64,000 nucleotides of DNA. Origin: Helichrysum umbraculigerum (Eukaryota > Streptophyta > Magnoliopsida > Asterales > Asteraceae). Under the pieces are notes generated by a model, which saw only the letters and a list, made by a program, of their open reading frames with translations, was not told the origin of the DNA and did no database searches. The position numbers were made by a program, and so were the translations under genes. Where the stretch lies: the NCBI GenBank assembly GCA_949592205.1, contig CATIUR010000002.1, forward strand, positions 136,102,090 to 136,166,089. Reading direction: 5' to 3'. How positions within the stretch are numbered: the stretch's first letter is position 1; every line of letters begins with the position of its first letter. Positions 23,278-34,053 of this stretch are shown here, one piece after another.

Positions 23278-25377
23278 TCTCCTTCGTTTGTGTGTTGCAG
23301 CAGTCAGAACGCGTTAAAGATAGTGAATGGTATTTGGATAGCGGCTGCTCGCGACATATGACAGGCGATGTATCTCTTCTTGTGGATATTAAACCATACG
23401 CAGGAGGATATGTTGCTTTTGCTGGAGATACTGGGGGAACCATTTCTGGAAGAGGAACGTTAACTAACGGCAATGTTAGTTTTGAAAATGTGAACTACGT
23501 GGAACAGCTTACGCACAACTTGCTAAGTGTTTCACAGGTCTGTGATAAAGATTATACCACTGCGTTCACAAAGACAGAGTGTGTGATACTGAAGCCTGGG
23601 TATGTCATTCCGGAAGAATGGGTGTTACTGAGAGCACCAAGAAAGAATGACACATACATTCTGAACATGAGAACTGTTGAGACCTCGAATGAGTATACGT
23701 GTCTCTTGTCTAAGGCTTCTGAAAAGGAATCACTGCTTTGGCACAGACGAATGGGACATATTCATTTCCGAAAAATGAATTTCTTGACTAAAAATGACCT
23801 AGTGCTAGGAGTTCCGAAACAGTCATTTTCTCTAAAGGATGACTGTATCTCCTGCCAAAAAGGAAAGCTACGTAAGAAGTCCCATAAGTCTAAGCAGGTG
23901 AATTCTATAAATGCTCCATTGGAACTACTGCATATGGATCTTTTCGGTCCAGTCTCTACAAAGAGCATTGGTGGTCGGTCTTACTGCTCGGTAGTTACTG
24001 ATGACTACTCAAGGTTTTCGTGGGTTTACTTTTTGATCACAAAAGGGGAAACTCCTGAGATTCTGGTGTATTTGTTGGACAAGTTGGCAAATCTGTGCAA
24101 CTTGAAGGTGAAGAGGATACGAAGCGATAATGGAACTGAATTCAAGAACTCAACTCTCGAATTGTTTTGTGCTACAAGAGGTATTGAGCATCAATTTAGT
24201 GCTCCGAGAACTCCACAACAGAATGGAGTTGCAGAAAGGAAGAACAGGACAATCATCGAGACAGCTCGGACTATGTTAGCTGACTCCAAGTTACCAATTA
24301 TCTTCTGGGCTGAGGCAGTTAATACTGCCTGTTATGTTCTCAACAGAGTACTCACGGTTAAGAAAAAGAACAAGACGTGTTATGAACTTTTCAATAACCG
24401 TAAGCCAAATCTGCAGTTCCTAGAACCATTTGGGTGTCCATGCCTGATCATGATTACAAAAGATAAGGTCTCTAAGTTTGGTGATAAAGCTGTTGAAGGG
24501 ATTTTTCTTGGATATTCAGTCAACTCTCCGAACAAAAGAGTCTTTAACAAATCAACGAATCAGATTGAGGAGCATTTTGAAGTGAAATGTTTAAGGTATA
24601 CGGAACCTCCTCAAGGAACGGGTCCGGATTGGTTTTTCAACTATGGAAACCTCTTCAACTCTTTCAATATTCCGGAAGAAGATGAAACGGAAGAATTGGT
24701 TTCTATACTTCATGAGCTTGATCTTACTCAAGATACACCTGTTAATAATAAACCATCCGACCCATCTCCCAATGCAACACCCGCACCTCCACCGACTAAT
24801 CCTACACCTCCACAAACCACACCTACACCTTCACAAACAACACCCACACAACCACAACCAACACCCAAATCACCACCAACTACACCATCTCCTACTCCAC
24901 CATCTTCGGCTGCTCCTTCTAAAACAGTTTATAACTACACAAAGGAGCTTCCATATGATCCAAACATGCCTCCTTTAGAGGAACCTCAAGAAGAAGATGA
25001 AATGGAAGAAACAATGGCCTACTCTCACTTATTTTCTCATGAAGATGAAGGAGAAGAAGAAGAGTTAGCCTCTCCTGAGTCTGCTGCTACTCCTGAAACT
25101 GAGGGAGATTTGAACAATCTGGGTGTGGATCTAGTGCCAAGTGCCATACCAGAAACTCGTATACATAAGGATCACCCCATTGATAATATCATTGGTGATC
25201 CTCATGCATCTGTTCAAACACGACAGCAAGCAAAGCAGACTTCAGCTCAGCAACTTTTGGGACTTATAGCTCATATCGATTCATGTCATTTGTCTCAAAT
25301 TGAACCTAAAAAGGTTGAACAAGCCTTAAAGGATCCATCTTGGGTTGAGGCTATGCAGGAGGAACTACAGCAAATAA
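23256..25377 (+). pseudogene. SIRE-type copia Pol, protease and integrase part
   Basis: Protease (EWYLDSGCSRHMTGD, Asp-Ser-Gly site) is followed by the GAG-pre-integrase zinc segment (LLWHRRMGHIHF, CISCQKGKL), the integrase core (HMDLFGPV, RSDNGTEF, NGVAERKNR, i.e. the D, D and E positions), a GKGY-type C-terminal region, and a Pro/Thr-rich linker encoded at 24740-24930. A splice-acceptor-like GTGTGTTGCAG ends at 23300, exactly at a pol codon boundary. The frame is cut at 25378 by the Tekay insertion and resumes at 38404. The part shown has no stop. Confidence 0.9.
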
Positions 25378-25824
25378 TGTCACACCCCGCCAAACGGTAA
25401 TTACAATTACGTAGAGTGGTTTGCGGAAGCTTAGTGACGTGGCGGGGCTGCGAGCAGTAATAACAACCAACAGTTACATACATACTCAGAGCATATGATT
25501 ATCGCAGAACAAAATAGATTAAGATGCCATTAGTTAAAGTTTTACAAAAGATTACCACTTGAAAAGTAGTAACAGTAATAGTAGTGGTTGAAATCAGTAT
25601 TTCATAAAATACATAATATCAAAAGTAGATTTCATAGGTATGACTGCAATAATTGCAGTTATACAGAGGAAATCCAAGTGTCCCAAAAGTAGTGGCATCC
25701 TAACAAGTCCAGGGTAGTCCGTCCTGATAATGCATGCAGATCTTACTTACGCTGCTAATTCCCTGAAAAACATAGAGTAAAACGTCAACAAAATTGTTGA
25801 GTGAATTCACAAGTTTGTTTGTTA

Positions 25825-26070
25825 TGTAGGAAACACAAGTTAAATATTTAAGAATAACATTTCCAATAAGTGTTGTTTATCAAGTAGGAAACACAAGTTA
25901 TTAACAAATAACATTTCCCAAATCAGTTGTAGTTGTAATAGGAAACACAGGTTATTTCAATCAAGAGATAACATTTCCTAATTCAGTCATTAGTAGGAAA
26001 CACAGGTTAACCTAGATAAAGATTAACATTTCCAAATCAGTGTACGTAGGAAATCACTTCCTAAACAATA
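25825..26070. repeat. GGAAACACANGTTA ... TAACATTTCC repeat block
   Basis: Four or five degenerate units start TAGGAAACACA(A/G)GTTA and close TAACATTTCC, so each unit is both a direct repeat and a small inverted repeat (GGAAA/TTTCC). A second copy of the block is at about 35452-35697. Confidence 0.7.
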
Positions 26071-26374
26071 GTTTTGTGGGAATATTTAGACGGTGATCCC
26101 TCGAAAGGTGAGCTAAACCTGTCGAGTAAGGTAACCCGATCTAACCCTATAACCAAACCACAACCCTAATCTGTTGTTGTTTGCCATGCTGGACAATTAA
26201 GTATACGCTCCCAAATCCGTAGGAGGGTCGTCACGGCGATAGTACTATCCGTATACTCAGTGGCTAGAGTCACCTAGCTAATGGTTATAGTCTGTAGTCA
26301 TAAGGTCTTTTATGCACTACATCGTTCAGCCTAGATCTGTACCAAGATTCGTTGCCTAATTTCCCAAAATAGTT

Positions 26375-26548
26375 ATGAAAAACATTTCATAAAAACATAG
26401 TTCAAATAGTTGTGTGAAATACCCTTTCACAAATAGTTCAAGTATGAAGTACCCCTTCATAAACAGTTAAGCAAATACGTACAGTATTTAATCAGTCACA
26501 ACATGAAATCTCATTTCATCAATAGTTTAAGTAAATACATCAAGTATT
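26375..26548. repeat. Series of six mini inverted repeats in the Tekay LTR
   Basis: Consecutive short inverted repeats occur at 26375-26390, 26414-26430, 26444-26460, 26474-26488, 26503-26519 and 26534-26548. Examples are ATGAAAAACATTTCAT, GTGAAATACCCTTTCAC and AATACATCAAGTATT. Stems are 5-6 bp with 3-6-base centres, spaced about 30 bp apart. Copied at +9627 in the other LTR. Confidence 0.75.
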
Positions 26549-27152
26549 CAAACAGTTGTCGCATGCAATTATACATACGATTTCTATGCTTTCCACCCCG
26601 TAGTTTTAAACATTAAAACATTTAAAAGGGGTTTGTGAACTCACTGTGAGTGCTCGGATATGAATGCTAGCGAGATAAGATAACGAAGCCCAAACGTAGT
26701 CAACCTATACACAACAATGTATTAACTATAAGTACTTTGTTTACTTATGTTAATAGTTCGTTTGTTTGAAGAAATTATCAATTTCTTAGGTTTGTGTATT
26801 TCGTTGCTGATTGTTGTTGGAAATATATAATATTATCCGAGTACCGTTCGTTTGTCGAATTGTCCGAAGTGTGTAAGTACATATACATATATATACTTAA
26901 ATAGTTGAATATATATATTCTCGTATATATATAAATATTGTTCGACATTTAGGTTTACAAAACACAAGTCCAAATTGTCCCGTATAATGTTCATCTATAA
27001 ATACGTTTCAATCATATGTCCGTCTAATTATTAAGTCTCGTTGTCGCATAAATTTAGTACCATTTGTAGTAACATTAATAACTATAAGTTGTATTGACGT
27101 TTATTAGTTCGTACATGCATAAATCGCAAAAGTCAGTGGTCTGGATAAGTGA

Positions 27153-27597
27153 GGAATATGCCGTATTCTTATGAATACGCCGGATTCAAGTCAAACAAGG
27201 GGAATACGCCGTATTCCGGTGAATACGTCGTATTCATTCGAAAACAGGGGAATACGCCGTTTTCTGGTGAATACGCCGTATTCATTCGAGTTTAAAAGGA
27301 TCCACCGGATCCACCGATGATCCGTCGGATCAAACGTGTCTTTTACTCGTTCATCATTTTAGCCGAAGGTTTGTGTGCGGGTCGAAGGTGGGAATACGCC
27401 GTATTTAACTGAATACGCCGTATTCGAAGTTTCAAAAATTGGGAATCCGCCGTATTCCCGTGAATACGCCGGATTCATCTGGGTTGTTCAAAGTGTTCGA
27501 GTTTTAAATGGGGAATACGCCGTATTCGATGGAATACGCCGTATTCACCATTGTTTCAGCTGGGAATCCGCCGGATTCACTTGAATCCGCCGGATTC
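27153..27597. repeat. GAATACGCCGTATTC palindromic word array
   Basis: About fourteen words of the type GAAT(A/C)CGCCG(T/G)ATTC come in pairs of two (one led by GGGG, one by GTG), with two GGATC-type words in the middle (27298-27330). Each word is self-complementary over its arms. Second copy at 36780-37224. Confidence 0.8.
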
Positions 27598-28771
27598 AAT
27601 GGTTTTGCAGGTTCTGGTTCGTTCTCTGTTACAACAATTTCGTACGGTTTTGATTTTAGCTTTGTTTTTAACATGATCAAACATCACAATAGGTTGTATA
27701 ATCACTTAGTAACATGTTTTAACAAGTTTATAACAATAATCATCAACATAAATCATAATTTGAAGAATTTGTATAAATAAAGAAAAATAGATAAAATCCT
27801 CACAATGATGTTAGGAAGAAGATGATGATGATTCTGAGATGTTGATGATGATTACGAACGGAGATGATGAAGATGATTATGTGATCATTTTGTTTGTGAG
27901 TTTGATGTGGTGATGATGTTTAAGAAAATGAAGAAGATGAAATGGTGTTGCTTCTTCCTGCTTGTTGTTTCCTCTGCTCTTTTCCAACTCCAAAACCACA
28001 GATGAAGAAATGAAGTGAAGTGTGTGAATTTTGAAGATCAAAATGTTGGTAAAGATGTATTATTGGAGATGGAAATTTCAAATGGGAGTATGGAGGGTAC
28101 TTCAATCTGTCGCCAGATATTTTGAGGTGTACTACATTGGTAGTTTTTAACCCGTTAATTTCGTGTACGAGTATAATTTGTGGTACTTTAATTATAATAA
28201 AATTTCGCGTTTTGTTTCTTGATATTTCAGATTTAGAAATACAAAATCGGAATATGAAATACTTTGTTACAAGTATAGTTAAAATTAATTACAGTAAACG
28301 TACTGTATAGTCAAAAACGCGTGCCAGATTTCAGTAAAATTCGGAAATCATATTTTGAGGTAATGTTCTATACATTAAAACAGTAACTTACGAAATAATA
28401 CTTTTATTATTTGAAACCTCTAGGCGCGTTTTAAAATTGTTTCTGTTTGTTATATAATACGTTATATGTTAAACGTATCATTGAAACGTTTTATCTATAT
28501 GTTATAGATATATAAATAATCGTGATTAATAATTGAATTATTAATTATTTAATATCACCAAATCTGGTAATTATTTTTGTCGGCTTAGTTCCGATACGTT
28601 CGTACGTAATTTATAAATACTACATATAATGTAATACTTTTAGTATTATTGCTTTGGGCTCGCTAGACTCATATCACATCATAGGTTTAGTTTAAAACAA
28701 ATGTAGGGAATTAGCGTAAGAAATGCATGTAATTAAGTATAATTATATACCTAATTTGGAGGAGTGTCACA

Positions 28772-28781
28772 TTCTCCCCCT
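28772..28781 (-). other. Tekay polypurine tract and adjacent hairpin
   Basis: Minus strand ACAGGGGGAGAA directly abuts the 3' LTR. Next to it is an inverted repeat AAATCTCGTCCCGAGATTT (28789-28807) that overlaps the pol stop codon. The LARD has the same arrangement at 14849-14884. Confidence 0.8.
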
Positions 28782-28805
28782 GTTAGTGAAATCTCGTCCC
28801 GAGAT

Positions 28806-31742
28806 TTAAGTTGAGCCGTGAGTCTCGGTCACGCTTTCAAATAGGTTGGGGTATTTCTTTCGCATTTCATCCTCTCGTTCCCAGGTAAACTCTGGGCCAT
28901 GTTTCGAGTTCCAACGAACTTTAACCAGTTTGATTCGTTTGTGTCGAAGTTTCTGCGTTTTAGAATCCATAACTTCAACAGGTTCCTCCACAAAGTTAAG
29001 TTTTGAGTCAATGAAGACTTCGTCAGGAGGAAGGATAAGTGTTTCGTCAGAAAGACACTTTTTGAGGTTGCTAACGTGGAAAGTATCGTGTATGCTACTA
29101 AGCTCTTGCGGTAGTTTGAGCTTGTAAGCGACAGGACCAACCCTAGCAAGGATTTCAAATGGTCCGATGTATCGTGGGTTCAGCTTTCCTCGTTTTCCAA
29201 ATCGTGCTACTCCTTTCCAGGGAGATACTTTGAGTAGGACCTTGTCTCCTACTTGAAACTCAAGAGGTTTACGGCGGTTATCAGCGTAACTCTTTTGTCG
29301 ATCTCGTGCCGCTTTCAGTCGGCTCAATACTTGAGTTATTTTGTCAGTGGTTTCCTGGACAAGTTCGGGTCCAGATAGTTCTCTGTCGTCCAACTCTGCC
29401 CAACAGAGTGGTGATCGGCACTTGCGTCCATATAACGCCTCAAATGGTGCCATCTGTATACTCGTGTGATAACTATTGTTGTAAGAGAATTCAGCTAGAG
29501 GTAGGTGAGTATCCCAGTTACCTCCAAAGTCTATCACACATGCTCGCAACAAGTCTTCGAGCGTCTGTATAGTTCGCTCACTTTGGCCGTCAGTCTGCGG
29601 GTGGTAGGCAGTACTCATATCAAGTCGAGTACCCAATGCCTGTTGTAATGTTTGCCAAAAACGAGAAGTGAATCGTGCATCTCTATCAGAGATGATGGAT
29701 AGTGGCACACCATGCCGAGAAACAATCTCTTTAATATAGATTTTTGCTAGTTTCTCCATTCCATCCGTTTCCTTAATAGCAAGAAAGTGGGCTGATTTTG
29801 TCAGTCGATCGACAATCACCCATATGGCGTTTGCTCCCGATGCCGTTCTAGGTAACTTCGTAATGAAGTCCATTGTTATTTGCTCCCATTTCCACTTGGG
29901 CAACTCAGGTTGCTGCAAAAGTCCAGACGGCTTTTGGTATTCGACTTTGACTTTTGAGCAAGTCAAACATTTGCTTACGCAGGTAGCAATGTCACGTTTC
30001 ATTCCAGGCCACCAGTAGAAACTTTTCACGTCATGGTACATCTTGTCTGCACCAGGATGTATTGAGTAGTTGGATTTATGAGCCTCATCCAAAATCAGTT
30101 TACGCAACTCGTCTACGCATGGTACCCAAATTCGATTCATAAAGTACAACATTCCGTTGTCCTTTTTCTCGAGTTGCTTTTCAATTCCCTTCAAGGATTC
30201 ATCCTTAAGACGTTCGGGAGTGAAAGCAGTTTCTTGTGCATCGCGAATTTGAGTAATGAGATTCGAGTGGATTGTCAATCCCAAGGCTCGAACTCTTCGA
30301 GGTTTGATTCGTTCCTTACGACTCAAGGCATCTGCTACTACGTTAGCTTTACCCGGGTGATACTTTATTTCACAGTCGTAATCGTTAAGTAATTCGACCC
30401 AACGTCGTTGTCTCATGTTAAGTTCTTTCTGGTCGAATATATGTTGTAGGCTCTTATGATCAGTGAAGATCGTACACTTTGTACCGTATAGGTAGTGTCT
30501 CCAGATCTTGAGTGCAAAAACAACGGCTCCCAATTCCAGATCATGAGTCGTATAGTTTTTCTCATGCACTTTTAGTTGTCTTGATGCATAAGCAATGACC
30601 CTTTCATTTTGCATCAGTACGCAACCCAATCCCTGATGCGAAGCATCACAGTAAACAACAAAGTTATCTACTCCTTCAGGTAGAGATAGTATAGGTGCGC
30701 TGCTCAGTTTCTGCTTCAATAATTGGAATGCATTCTCTTGCTTCTCATTCCACTCAAATTTCTTGTCTTTTTGAGTTAATGTGGTAAGTGGCTGGGCTAT
30801 CTTTGAAAAGTTTGCGATGAATCGCCTGTAATAGCCAGCTAGACCAAGAAATTGTCGTACTTCAGTTGGGGTTTTCGGTGCTTCCCAGTTGTTGATTGCC
30901 TCAATTTTGGATGGGTCTACGTGAATTCCCTTGTCATTTATCACATGACCAAGGAATTGGACCTCTCGTATCCAAAATTCGCATTTAGAGAACTTTGCAT
31001 AAAGCTTCTCTTTTTGTAGTAGTTCGAGAACAAGCTTCAGATGTTGCTCGTGATCCTCTTTCGATCGTGAGTATACCAAGATGTCGTCAATAAACACAAT
31101 GACGAATTTATCCAGATAGGGTTTGCATACTCTGTTCATCAAATCCATGAATACTGCTGGTGCGTTGGTCAGCCCAAAAGGCATGACTAGGAACTCGTAA
31201 TGACCGTACCGAGTCCTAAACGCAGTTTTCGGTACATCCTCTTCTCGTACCTTGAGTTGATGATAACCAGATCGTAGGTCAATTTTTGAATAATAACTTG
31301 ACCCTTGCAATTGATCAAACAGATCGTCAATGCGTGGTAACGGGTACCGGTTTTTGATAGTTACCTTGTTCAGTTCTCGGTAATCAATGCACATCCGCAT
31401 AGATCCATCCTTTTTCTTGACAAATAATACCGGAGCTCCCCAAGGTGAAAAGCTCGGACGGATGAATCCCAAATCTAGAAGTTCCTGCAGTTGTGTAGAT
31501 AACTCCTGCATTTCCGAGGGAGCTAAACGATAAGGTGCACGTGCGATAGGTGCGGCTCCTGGCACCAAGTCAATGTGAAACTCGACTTGTCGTGGAGGTG
31601 GCAATCCCGGCAACTCATCAGGGAACACTCCTGGATAGTCGCGTACAATGGGCACATCGTCTATACGTCGCTCCTCGGGTTTCTTTTCTACAACGTGTGC
31701 CAGAAATGCTTGGTACCCCTTTCGGAGGTATTTACTGGCCTT
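28806..31742 (-). CDS. Tekay Pol: RT, RNase H, integrase, chromodomain
   Basis: The minus strand reads an unbroken frame downstream of TAG 31743-31745. In order: the VPIVRDYPGVFPDELPGLPP lead-in, RT (KKKDGSMRMCIDYRELN, active site FIDDILVYS intact), RNase H (VVYCDASHQGLGCVL), integrase zinc finger and core (WEQITMDFI, IISDRDARF, QSERTIQTLEDLLR), and a C-terminal chromodomain-like region (LVKVRWNSKHGPEFTWERED) near residue 920. The chromodomain directs integration to heterochromatin in this family. It ends TAA 28806-28808. All catalytic motifs I checked are present. Confidence 0.93.
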   Translation of the reverse strand, partial: KASKYLRKGYQAFLAHVVEKKPEERRIDDVPIVRDYPGVFPDELPGLPPPRQVEFHIDLVPGAAPIARAPYRLAPSEMQELSTQLQELLDLGFIRPSFSPWGAPVLFVKKKDGSMRMCIDYRELNKVTIKNRYPLPRIDDLFDQLQGSSYYSKIDLRSGYHQLKVREEDVPKTAFRTRYGHYEFLVMPFGLTNAPAVFMDLMNRVCKPYLDKFVIVFIDDILVYSRSKEDHEQHLKLVLELLQKEKLYAKFSKCEFWIREVQFLGHVINDKGIHVDPSKIEAINNWEAPKTPTEVRQFLGLAGYYRRFIANFSKIAQPLTTLTQKDKKFEWNEKQENAFQLLKQKLSSAPILSLPEGVDNFVVYCDASHQGLGCVLMQNERVIAYASRQLKVHEKNYTTHDLELGAVVFALKIWRHYLYGTKCTIFTDHKSLQHIFDQKELNMRQRRWVELLNDYDCEIKYHPGKANVVADALSRKERIKPRRVRALGLTIHSNLITQIRDAQETAFTPERLKDESLKGIEKQLEKKDNGMLYFMNRIWVPCVDELRKLILDEAHKSNYSIHPGADKMYHDVKSFYWWPGMKRDIATCVSKCLTCSKVKVEYQKPSGLLQQPELPKWKWEQITMDFITKLPRTASGANAIWVIVDRLTKSAHFLAIKETDGMEKLAKIYIKEIVSRHGVPLSIISDRDARFTSRFWQTLQQALGTRLDMSTAYHPQTDGQSERTIQTLEDLLRACVIDFGGNWDTHLPLAEFSYNNSYHTSIQMAPFEALYGRKCRSPLCWAELDDRELSGPELVQETTDKITQVLSRLKAARDRQKSYADNRRKPLEFQVGDKVLLKVSPWKGVARFGKRGKLNPRYIGPFEILARVGPVAYKLKLPQELSSIHDTFHVSNLKKCLSDETLILPPDEVFIDSKLNFVEEPVEVMDSKTQKLRHKRIKLVKVRWNSKHGPEFTWEREDEMRKKYPNLFESVTETHGST

Positions 31743-33401
31743 CTAGCACGAAATTATTTTCGTGACACTCTTTCGTTTCTCGCCTTGAATCACTAAAGTT
31801 TCTCCCGTCGGTAACGGTAAGCGAACCATCTTATTATGACATATGATCTCGGCGCGGTTCTTAGATAACCAATCCATACCGACTACAATGTCAAAACTTC
31901 CCAACTTAACCGGTAGTAAGTCTATTTCGAAGAGATGACCTTCTAACTCCAAGGTACATCCCGGTACTATTTCTCCTGATTCGATCAACTCACCATCGGC
32001 TAATTCTATGGTATACTTGTTGTCTAACTTACGGGATTCAAGTTCTAATAGTGGTCTAAACTCAGTAGACACAAAACTTAAATCAGCACCCGAATCAATT
32101 AACACAGAGGCATAATGATTGTTTACAAGAAACGTACCAGTGACGGTGTTAGGGTCCTGGCGTGCCTCTTGTGCTCCGATCACAAATGCCCTTCCTTGAG
32201 CCGGTCGATTGTTGATGTTGTTGGCTCGGTTATTGTTGTTACCGCGGTTGTTGTTGTTGTTGCGGTTTTGGTTGTTGTTGTTGAGCTTAGGACAGCGGTT
32301 ACGGTAGTGCCCTTGCTCACCACATTCAAAACATCCCTGGTTTTGACGCTCAGTGTTTGCCCGTGGGGGAGGGTTAGTTTTGCATTCTCGGGTTCTATGT
32401 CCCCATGCCCTACAGTTTCCACAATACCCACACCCGCCTTCGTGGTGTCGGTTGCACTTATCACATTTGGGTTTGTTACCCAGGTATGGTTTCGACTCAG
32501 TAGTGGTGGCAACATATGCTTTCGCATTTCCAGAATGTTTCTTGTTTTGCTGACCCTGGCGATCAGCACCACTACCGTTCCACTTTCGCTTTTCACCACC
32601 AGAACTACTAACATCATTACTGTTCGGTTCACTTTTTCCCGACACAGCTTTCTTAGTCAGATTTCCCATCCTGACTGCCTCATCAGTCAAACTTTGTGCT
32701 AGAGTAACAGCACTTCTGAAAGTGTCCGGTTTGGATGATGTCACCAGACTGCGGATTTGTGGTACTAGACCGAATATGTAGTGCTCAATACGCTTATACT
32801 CGGGTGTCACCATATGTGGCACTAGACGTGCAAGTTCCTGAAACTTAGTGGTGTACCCATCAATATCGGCACCAATCATGGTGATGTTCCACAACTCTGT
32901 TTCTATTTTCTGCATCTCACTGCGAGGGCAGAATTCCTCCAACATCAAATTCTTAAATGTCCCCCATGACATTGAATAAGCAGCTGGTCGACCAAGTGAT
33001 TGGATCTGACTGTTCCACCAAGTGAGCGCTTTGTCAGCCAAAGTGCAAGTAGCATACTTCACCATACAGTCAGGTGCACAGTCACTAATGTCCAATACTG
33101 ATTCAGTTTTCTCTATCCAATGAATCATACCAATTGCACCCTCGGTGCCCCGAAAAGAAATCGGCTTACAAGCCTGAAATGTTTTGTATGAACACCCTTT
33201 GCGAGCATTCACGGTTGTCTCAGTATTAACAGGGGTAGATCCACTGTTGTTAACTACGGGTTCGCGATTACGGCTTGCCTCATATTCAGCAATACCTTCA
33301 GCTATTCTTCTTGCGATCATTTGTTCAGTGGTTTCAGTAGGTGGTGGTGGAGGCGTAGTCGTCTTTTGACTGTTTCTAGTAGCTCGTCGTTTGGGAGGCA
33401 T
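31743..33401 (-). CDS. Tekay Gag and aspartic protease (552 aa)
   Basis: A basic, low-complexity N-terminus is followed by a gag domain (ALTWWNSQIQSLG), a Cys/His-rich stretch CDKCNRHHEGGCGYCGNC, a zinc knuckle CFECGEQGHYRNRC, an Asn/Arg repeat, and a protease with SVLIDSGADLSFV. ATG 33401 is the first start after the leader. It is in the same frame as pol and separated from it by one TAG at 31743-31745 in context TGC TAG AAG. That stop may be a mutation or a read-through site; the sequence alone does not decide. Confidence 0.92.
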   Translation of the reverse strand: MPPKRRATRNSQKTTTPPPPPTETTEQMIARRIAEGIAEYEASRNREPVVNNSGSTPVNTETTVNARKGCSYKTFQACKPISFRGTEGAIGMIHWIEKTESVLDISDCAPDCMVKYATCTLADKALTWWNSQIQSLGRPAAYSMSWGTFKNLMLEEFCPRSEMQKIETELWNITMIGADIDGYTTKFQELARLVPHMVTPEYKRIEHYIFGLVPQIRSLVTSSKPDTFRSAVTLAQSLTDEAVRMGNLTKKAVSGKSEPNSNDVSSSGGEKRKWNGSGADRQGQQNKKHSGNAKAYVATTTESKPYLGNKPKCDKCNRHHEGGCGYCGNCRAWGHRTRECKTNPPPRANTERQNQGCFECGEQGHYRNRCPKLNNNNQNRNNNNNRGNNNNRANNINNRPAQGRAFVIGAQEARQDPNTVTGTFLVNNHYASVLIDSGADLSFVSTEFRPLLELESRKLDNKYTIELADGELIESGEIVPGCTLELEGHLFEIDLLPVKLGSFDIVVGMDWLSKNRAEIICHNKMVRLPLPTGETLVIQGEKRKSVTKIISC

Positions 33402-34053
33402 GATTCAGCTCTGCGATGAATAAAATGCAGAGTGTTAATGTTGAGATGTTGAATGTGAATAGATCAAAGATTCACATTTGATAGAAATGAATGACATGAG
33501 AAAATGAATAAACAGGGTTTTACAACACGTGCCATACAACTTTGAAACACCCACATGTATACAGCATAATATAATCACGTTGGCCAGGCGTCATTATATA
33601 ATGTCCCATACATATTTCTTTTCATTGTCGTTTAGCACCGTTAATTTCAGAGGTTCTCAAGAATAATCAATCATCAAGCTGTAATATGTTTCAGGGTTTA
33701 CAAGAATTGATCACAAAGTGTCGATAAAGTATAGTTTTAATCACAAATCGATAGTTGTAAGAAAAAATAATATGAGTGATAATAGGTATAATGAACACGA
33801 GATGTAAACCAAGCATACATTATATATTAAAGATCATAACGCTGTTACATGAGTTTAGTACAAAATGAGATGGGATTTCTAATATACCCATCGATGGTTA
33901 GCGTTATACAAAAGATGATGGGTTTCCTATACATATACCCATTCTACTAACAAAGTTCCATCCAACATACAGCTAGTCCATAACTAATACATACATATAT
34001 TTCCCCAAAAGTAATAGTCTAATATGATGTAGGCACAGCCGCCATACATAGTC
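33402..34053 (-). other. Tekay spacer between the extra ORF and gag
   Basis: 650 bp without coding capacity. It is AT-rich with no recognised signal other than its place in the internal leader. Confidence 0.6.

Larger units (their letters stand above)
25378..28771 (-). repeat. 3' LTR of the Tekay element (3394 bp)
   Basis: Text starts TGTCACACCCCGCC and ends GAGTGTCACA. It carries three blocks of short inverted repeats (25825-26070, 26375-26548, 27153-27597). A leader-like CAT/CAA-rich region on the minus strand lies at 27780-28060. The open frames across 27375-27780 and 27920-28105 come from repeats and leader composition and are not called genes. Confidence 0.93.

Noticed and set aside
27375..27780. 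Open frames in the Tekay LTR (also 37002-37407)
   Set aside because: They are translations of the GAATACGCCGTATTC array; no domain, and the length follows from the repeat lacking stops.
32115..32702. 195-residue plus-strand frame
   Set aside because: Antisense shadow of the Tekay gag-protease ORF.
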